From contig DASVCT010000308.1 in the NCBI GenBank assembly GCA_036381475.1, positions 1-8,739 of the forward strand: a stretch of DNA of 8,739 nt, in the 5' to 3' direction. The notes under the pieces were generated by a model that saw nothing but the letters and a program-made list of their open reading frames with translations, did not search any database and was not told the DNA's origin. This stretch comes from ZC4RG29 sp036381475. Its GTDB lineage: Bacteria; Bacteroidota; Bacteroidia; Cytophagales; Cyclobacteriaceae. Every line of letters begins with the position of its first letter. Position 1 is the first letter of the stretch. Positions 6,381 to 8,739 of the stretch are shown here, piece after piece. Both the position numbers and the translations under genes were made by a program.

Positions 6381-7581
6381 GGATCGTTGATAACACCTTC
6401 TGGACGCTCTTCTTAATAGAAGAAGCCAGTGCTTTTATTTCCTGCGGGGTCCAGGTGACGCGAATTCCGAACGATATCAGCCGGCCGATGACCTCCTGCG
6501 ATTTGGGGAGCTTTAGCGTAACGTAGTCCTGAGGTGCCTCCAAAAGATGAATCGGCAATGGGGCAGCGGACTTAAGTTCCTTGAGGTGGTTCCATTGGTT
6601 AATAAAGTGGTACATGTTGGTGTACCAATAGTTAAACCCGCCGACGTTGTTGTGGCGAAGGTCTTCCACGACTCGTTCAGCTATTCGCGGATCGGGAAGA
6701 AGCAGGTTCAGAAATGTTGCCGAGTCGCCGGAAGGATCAGGAAGGTGGGAGAACCCTACGCCGTCTACGCCGGAAAGTTCTTCCTGAAGCATTTTTTTGT
6801 GCTTGCGGTTAACATCGCGGATGTGAGGAACCTTGCGCGCCTGTGCTACGCCTACTGCCGCGTGCAATTCGCTGATCCGGAAGTTGAAACCGAGGATTGG
6901 GTGATTTTCCATTCCACGGTTATCACCGATGTGATCGTGACCGTGATCCGAATAGCTGTCGGCGAGTTTGTAGCAGGTCTCGTCGTTGGTAACCATGACG
7001 CCGCCTTCTCCCGCCGTAGCGATCTTGAAGAAGTCAAACGAATAGGACCCGCACTTGCCGAAAAGTCCGACGGAAGTGCCTTTATAGCTTGCGCCGAAGG
7101 CCTGACCGGCGTCTTCCACCAGGATAAGGTTGTGCTCGCGGCATAAGGCCATGATTTCGTCCATGCGTGCCATGCCCCCGCACATGTGCACAAGGAGAAC
7201 GGCTTTGGTGCGGGGTGTGATCGCTGCCTGAATGCCTTCGGGACTGAGACAAAGGGTTTCGTCGATCTCGGCAAACACCGGCAGGGCGCCACAAAACAGC
7301 ACGGCTTCGATGGTGGCGATGTAAGTGAATGGTGGCACGATCACTTCGTCACCGGCGCCAATTCCGGATGCCGCCAGCGCGCAAGACACCGCAGTGGAGC
7401 CGCTCGACACGGCATGCGCGTATTTGGCACCTGTTACTTTCTTTACTTCCGCCTCGAATTCGCGTGCCTTCCAGATGTTCTTACGTTGAGCCTCATGGTT
7501 GTACCGGAAGAGGATCCCGGTCTCCAGCACGTCGTTGACCTCTTTCCTCTCCTCCGCGCCAAATAATTCAGTTCCCGGCAT
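6373..7581 (-). CDS. kdnA: 8-amino-3,8-dideoxy-D-manno-octulosonate transaminase KdnA (DegT/DnrJ/EryC1 family)
   Basis: PLP-dependent sugar aminotransferase that converts 8-oxo-Kdo to Kdo8N, most likely with glutamate as amino donor. The 402-aa product begins MPGTELFG and matches the start of Shewanella KdnA. Numbering from that Met, visible features are VSSGSTAV (58-65), GDEVIVPPFTYIAT (77-90), FAEIDETLCLSPEGI (103-117), EDAGQAFG (156-163; Asp157 pairs with the PLP nitrogen) and SFDFFKIATAGEGG (181-194; Lys186 forms the PLP aldimine). The HGHDHIGDNRG segment (214-224) is shared with KdnA rather than with generic DegT enzymes. The frame stays open upstream to a TTG at 7635, but those 18 codons overlap a likely promoter, so ATG 7581 is chosen. 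It is the first gene of the cluster and overlaps kdnB by 8 bp. Nothing is truncated. Confidence 0.93.
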   Translation of the reverse strand: MPGTELFGAEERKEVNDVLETGILFRYNHEAQRKNIWKAREFEAEVKKVTGAKYAHAVSSGSTAVSCALAASGIGAGDEVIVPPFTYIATIEAVLFCGALPVFAEIDETLCLSPEGIQAAITPRTKAVLLVHMCGGMARMDEIMALCREHNLILVEDAGQAFGASYKGTSVGLFGKCGSYSFDFFKIATAGEGGVMVTNDETCYKLADSYSDHGHDHIGDNRGMENHPILGFNFRISELHAAVGVAQARKVPHIRDVNRKHKKMLQEELSGVDGVGFSHLPDPSGDSATFLNLLLPDPRIAERVVEDLRHNNVGGFNYWYTNMYHFINQWNHLKELKSAAPLPIHLLEAPQDYVTLKLPKSQEVIGRLISFGIRVTWTPQEIKALASSIKKSVQKVLSTIHA

Positions 7582-7604
7582 AGCGATGGTTTTAAAAATG
7601 GGCC

Positions 7605-7635
7605 TAAAGGTACTATAAAGACAATTTTTGCCCAA
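7605..7635 (-). promoter_or_regulatory. Candidate Bacteroidota promoter for the kdnA cluster
   Basis: On the minus strand TTGG (7635-7632), then a 19-nt spacer, then TACCTTTA (7612-7605), five of six fixed bases of TAnnTTTG. The 19-nt spacing is the same as in the candidate before the inositol oxygenase. Transcription would start near 7598, leaving a leader of about 17 nt before ATG 7581. This also argues against the TTG start at 7635. Prediction by eye only. Confidence 0.35.
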
Positions 7636-7785
7636 GTGATTCGGCGCTCAAAATGGTGGTTCATGCGAACATAACCTGCTGATATCGGAGGAATTAGGTT
7701 AACTGCGTGTGATCAGGGACGGAAATCCTTGTAGCAAGGGAACACAAAATATCGCCATTGGGATACGCGGCATACTCGCTAACTG

Positions 7786-7793
7786 TTATTTTG
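7786..7793 (+). promoter_or_regulatory. Possible -7 box for the divergent cupin gene
   Basis: TTATTTTG ends 16 nt before the cupin ATG at 7810 and matches TAnnTTTG at five of six fixed positions. The nearest TTG upstream (7758-7760) is about 25 nt away, longer than the usual spacing, so support is weak. The 228-bp gap between kdnA and the cupin must hold two divergent promoters. Confidence 0.2.
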
Positions 7794-7809
7794 CGCCAAA
7801 ACTGCGGGT

Positions 7810-8325
7810 ATGGCTTTGAAGTTTTCAGGCGGCGAGCAAAAACAGGAAGTATTTGAGGAAGTTGAAAAATACCTGTCGGGCTTAGGGCTGACGGCCGTTG
7901 CCCGGGATTTTTCGAGGCCCTGGGGAGGATTCTTTGTGATCGATGAAGGCCAGGCCAGGGAATTCGCCGGCATTTTTTTTCCTGATATTGAATTTGCGTC
8001 GATACAGCTCAACCGGAAGCTAAGCCCGAAAATTCTGATTGTACAGCCCGGCCAGAGGTTATCGTGGCAGTATCACCATCGCCGATCCGAGATTTGGCGT
8101 GTTGTGTCGGGCGAAGCTGGCGTCATCACCAGTAACACCGACGTGGAGGGCGAGCTGCAGCGGCTCGTTGTGGGAGACAAAATCGAATTAAGGCAAGGTC
8201 AGCGCCACCGCCTGGTGGGATTAAAAAACTGGGGCATCATCGCCGAGATCTGGCAGCATACGGATGCCGATCGACCTTCGGATGAAGAGGATATTGTGAG
8301 AGTGCAGGATGATTTCGGAAGGTGA
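7810..8325 (+). CDS. Cupin, type II phosphomannose-isomerase-like protein
   Basis: 171-aa cytoplasmic cupin resembling the C-terminal isomerase domain of bifunctional mannose-1-phosphate guanylyltransferase/phosphomannose isomerase. Key features are SRPWGGFFVIDEG (35-47), IVQPGQRLSWQYHHRRSEIW (77-96), VVSGEAG (98-104), GQRHRLVGL (130-138) and the C-terminal EDIVRVQDDFGR (160-171), the family's usual ending. Likely metal ligands by analogy are Q87, H89, E94 and H133. It would interconvert mannose-6-phosphate and fructose-6-phosphate or handle a related sugar phosphate. Stand-alone members in Bacteroidota are often labelled mannose-6-phosphate or phosphoheptose isomerase. The insertion DIEFASIQLNRKLSPK (59-74) lengthens the segment after the RPWG motif. 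It is divergent from kdnA; a role in cell-surface sugar supply alongside Kdo8N is plausible but unproven. Confidence 0.85.
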   Translation: MALKFSGGEQKQEVFEEVEKYLSGLGLTAVARDFSRPWGGFFVIDEGQAREFAGIFFPDIEFASIQLNRKLSPKILIVQPGQRLSWQYHHRRSEIWRVVSGEAGVITSNTDVEGELQRLVVGDKIELRQGQRHRLVGLKNWGIIAEIWQHTDADRPSDEEDIVRVQDDFGR

Positions 8326-8329
8326 CGAT

Positions 8330-8533
8330 TTAATAGAAGGTTATTAGTTCTAATTGTTCACTCTCCCCCTCGTACCTTTCGGCAATATTGGAAATGATTG
8401 CGCTTGTCCCCGCAGTGTTATCCTTGTATTTTCTGACGATCTTAATGACCTCGCCGAGACTATACCTGGCCGAGTCGGGTGATTGCGCGTAACTAGTGGT
8501 TGCGACTAGCAGTAGGATGGTTAATACTCGCAT
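8330..8533 (-). CDS. Small exported protein of unknown function
   Basis: 67-aa product I do not recognise. The N-terminus is a convincing signal peptide: MR, a hydrophobic stretch VLTILLLVA (3-11), then TTSYA with likely cleavage after Ala16, giving a mature protein of about 51 residues starting QSPDSARYS. The mature part is charged, with no cysteine for lipidation, no transmembrane helix and no known motif. It looks helical (SLGEVIKIVRKYKDN, then SAIISNIAERYEGESEQLEL). It is convergent with the cupin, whose stop is only 4 bp away, leaving no room for a classic terminator between them. No good promoter is seen upstream. It is supported mainly by the signal peptide, so a chance frame is possible. 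Confidence 0.5.
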   Translation of the reverse strand: MRVLTILLLVATTSYAQSPDSARYSLGEVIKIVRKYKDNTAGTSAIISNIAERYEGESEQLELITFY

Positions 8534-8661
8534 GTTGTCTTAAGCACGCATGAGAATGAGGGCCGGTATATGCTTAACCGGAATCCTTTGAAATTATTGC
8601 AGGTCTCTGAAAAGCGAATTTAAGAAATTCCAGCTAGGATGGCTTGTGGCGACTTTTTTGA

Positions 8662-8739
8662 TCATTTCATCCCGGTTTTCGCAGAATCACTCATCTTGCC
8701 GTCAGGCCTAAGGAAGCGTATCGCGTTGTTATAGAAGAT
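8662..8739 (-). CDS. Possible C-terminal tail of a gene entering from the right
   Basis: A minus-strand frame enters at the window edge and stops at 8664-8662 after 25 codons. The visible residues include FYNNAIRFLRPDGKM. The pattern NAxRF near a C-terminus is reminiscent of TIM-barrel amidohydrolases, whose ends often read like GNARRLFG. The stretch is too short to identify, and chance is not excluded. The 128 bp between this stop and the small exported protein hold no other supported gene. Confidence 0.3.
   Translation of the reverse strand: MFYNNAIRFLRPDGKMSDSAKTGMK

Noticed and set aside
2551..7581. Legionaminic/sialic acid-type or generic amino-sugar cluster
   Set aside because: The synthase is KdsA rather than NeuB-like, and both the aminotransferase and the dehydrogenase carry KdnA/KdnB-specific stretches, so Kdo8N is the better reading.
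7727..7739. Short dyad CCTTG-TAG-CAAGG in the divergent intergenic region
   Set aside because: A 5-bp arm with a 3-nt loop occurs often by chance. It has no T-tract and is not repeated near either start, so an operator or terminator cannot be claimed.
7582..7809. RNA gene or riboswitch in the 228-bp divergent gap
   Set aside because: No tRNA-like cloverleaf or recognisable riboswitch core was seen by eye. The region is explained well enough by two divergent promoters.

Overview
The window most likely comes from a Gram-negative Bacteroidota bacterium (Cytophagia/Chitinophagia-like), though this is inferred from content rather than shown by a marker gene. The reasons are candidate TTTG/TAnnTTTG-type promoters, gene starts without clear Shine-Dalgarno sequences, a myo-inositol oxygenase (rare in bacteria but known in this phylum), a small exported protein with a typical Bacteroidota signal peptide, and a complete set of genes for the lipopolysaccharide inner-core sugar pathway. 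Base composition is roughly even, and nothing looks like a prophage, insertion sequence, CRISPR array or RNA gene.

Layout from right to left, mostly on the minus strand. Five genes (7581 down to 2551) form a cluster for 8-amino-3,8-dideoxy-D-manno-octulosonate (Kdo8N), the amino variant of Kdo first worked out in Shewanella. They are kdnA (aminotransferase), kdnB (Kdo 8-oxidase, iron-ADH family), kdsA (Kdo-8-phosphate synthase, metal-dependent class), a transaldolase-like/CBS-domain fusion, and a KdsC-like HAD phosphatase. kdnA/kdnB overlap by 8 bp and the fusion/phosphatase pair by 1 bp. A 128-bp gap with a 9-bp tandem repeat separates kdnB from kdsA. Read as a pathway: arabinose-5-phosphate (A5P) + PEP gives Kdo8P (KdsA), then Kdo (KdsC-like), then 8-oxo-Kdo (KdnB), then Kdo8N (KdnA). 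No KdsD isomerase or KdsB cytidylyltransferase lies in the window.

The most interesting gene is the fusion at 3261-4283. Its N-terminal half is a fructose-6-phosphate-aldolase/transaldolase barrel with the Schiff-base lysine but changed pocket residues. Its C-terminal half is a CBS pair closely resembling the one in KdsD. It sits where KdsD function is needed, so it is a candidate for a non-orthologous, aldolase-type source or regulator of A5P.

Downstream (2432 to the left edge) a second unit with its own candidate promoter carries a myo-inositol oxygenase and an SGLT-type sodium/sugar symporter that is cut by the window edge. Together they suggest uptake of myo-inositol and its oxidation to glucuronate.

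To the right, a divergent cupin of the type II phosphomannose-isomerase family (7810-8325, plus strand) meets a small exported protein (8330-8533, minus strand) tail to tail. The last 206 bp hold no complete gene. They include a possible C-terminal tail of another minus-strand gene entering from outside the window.
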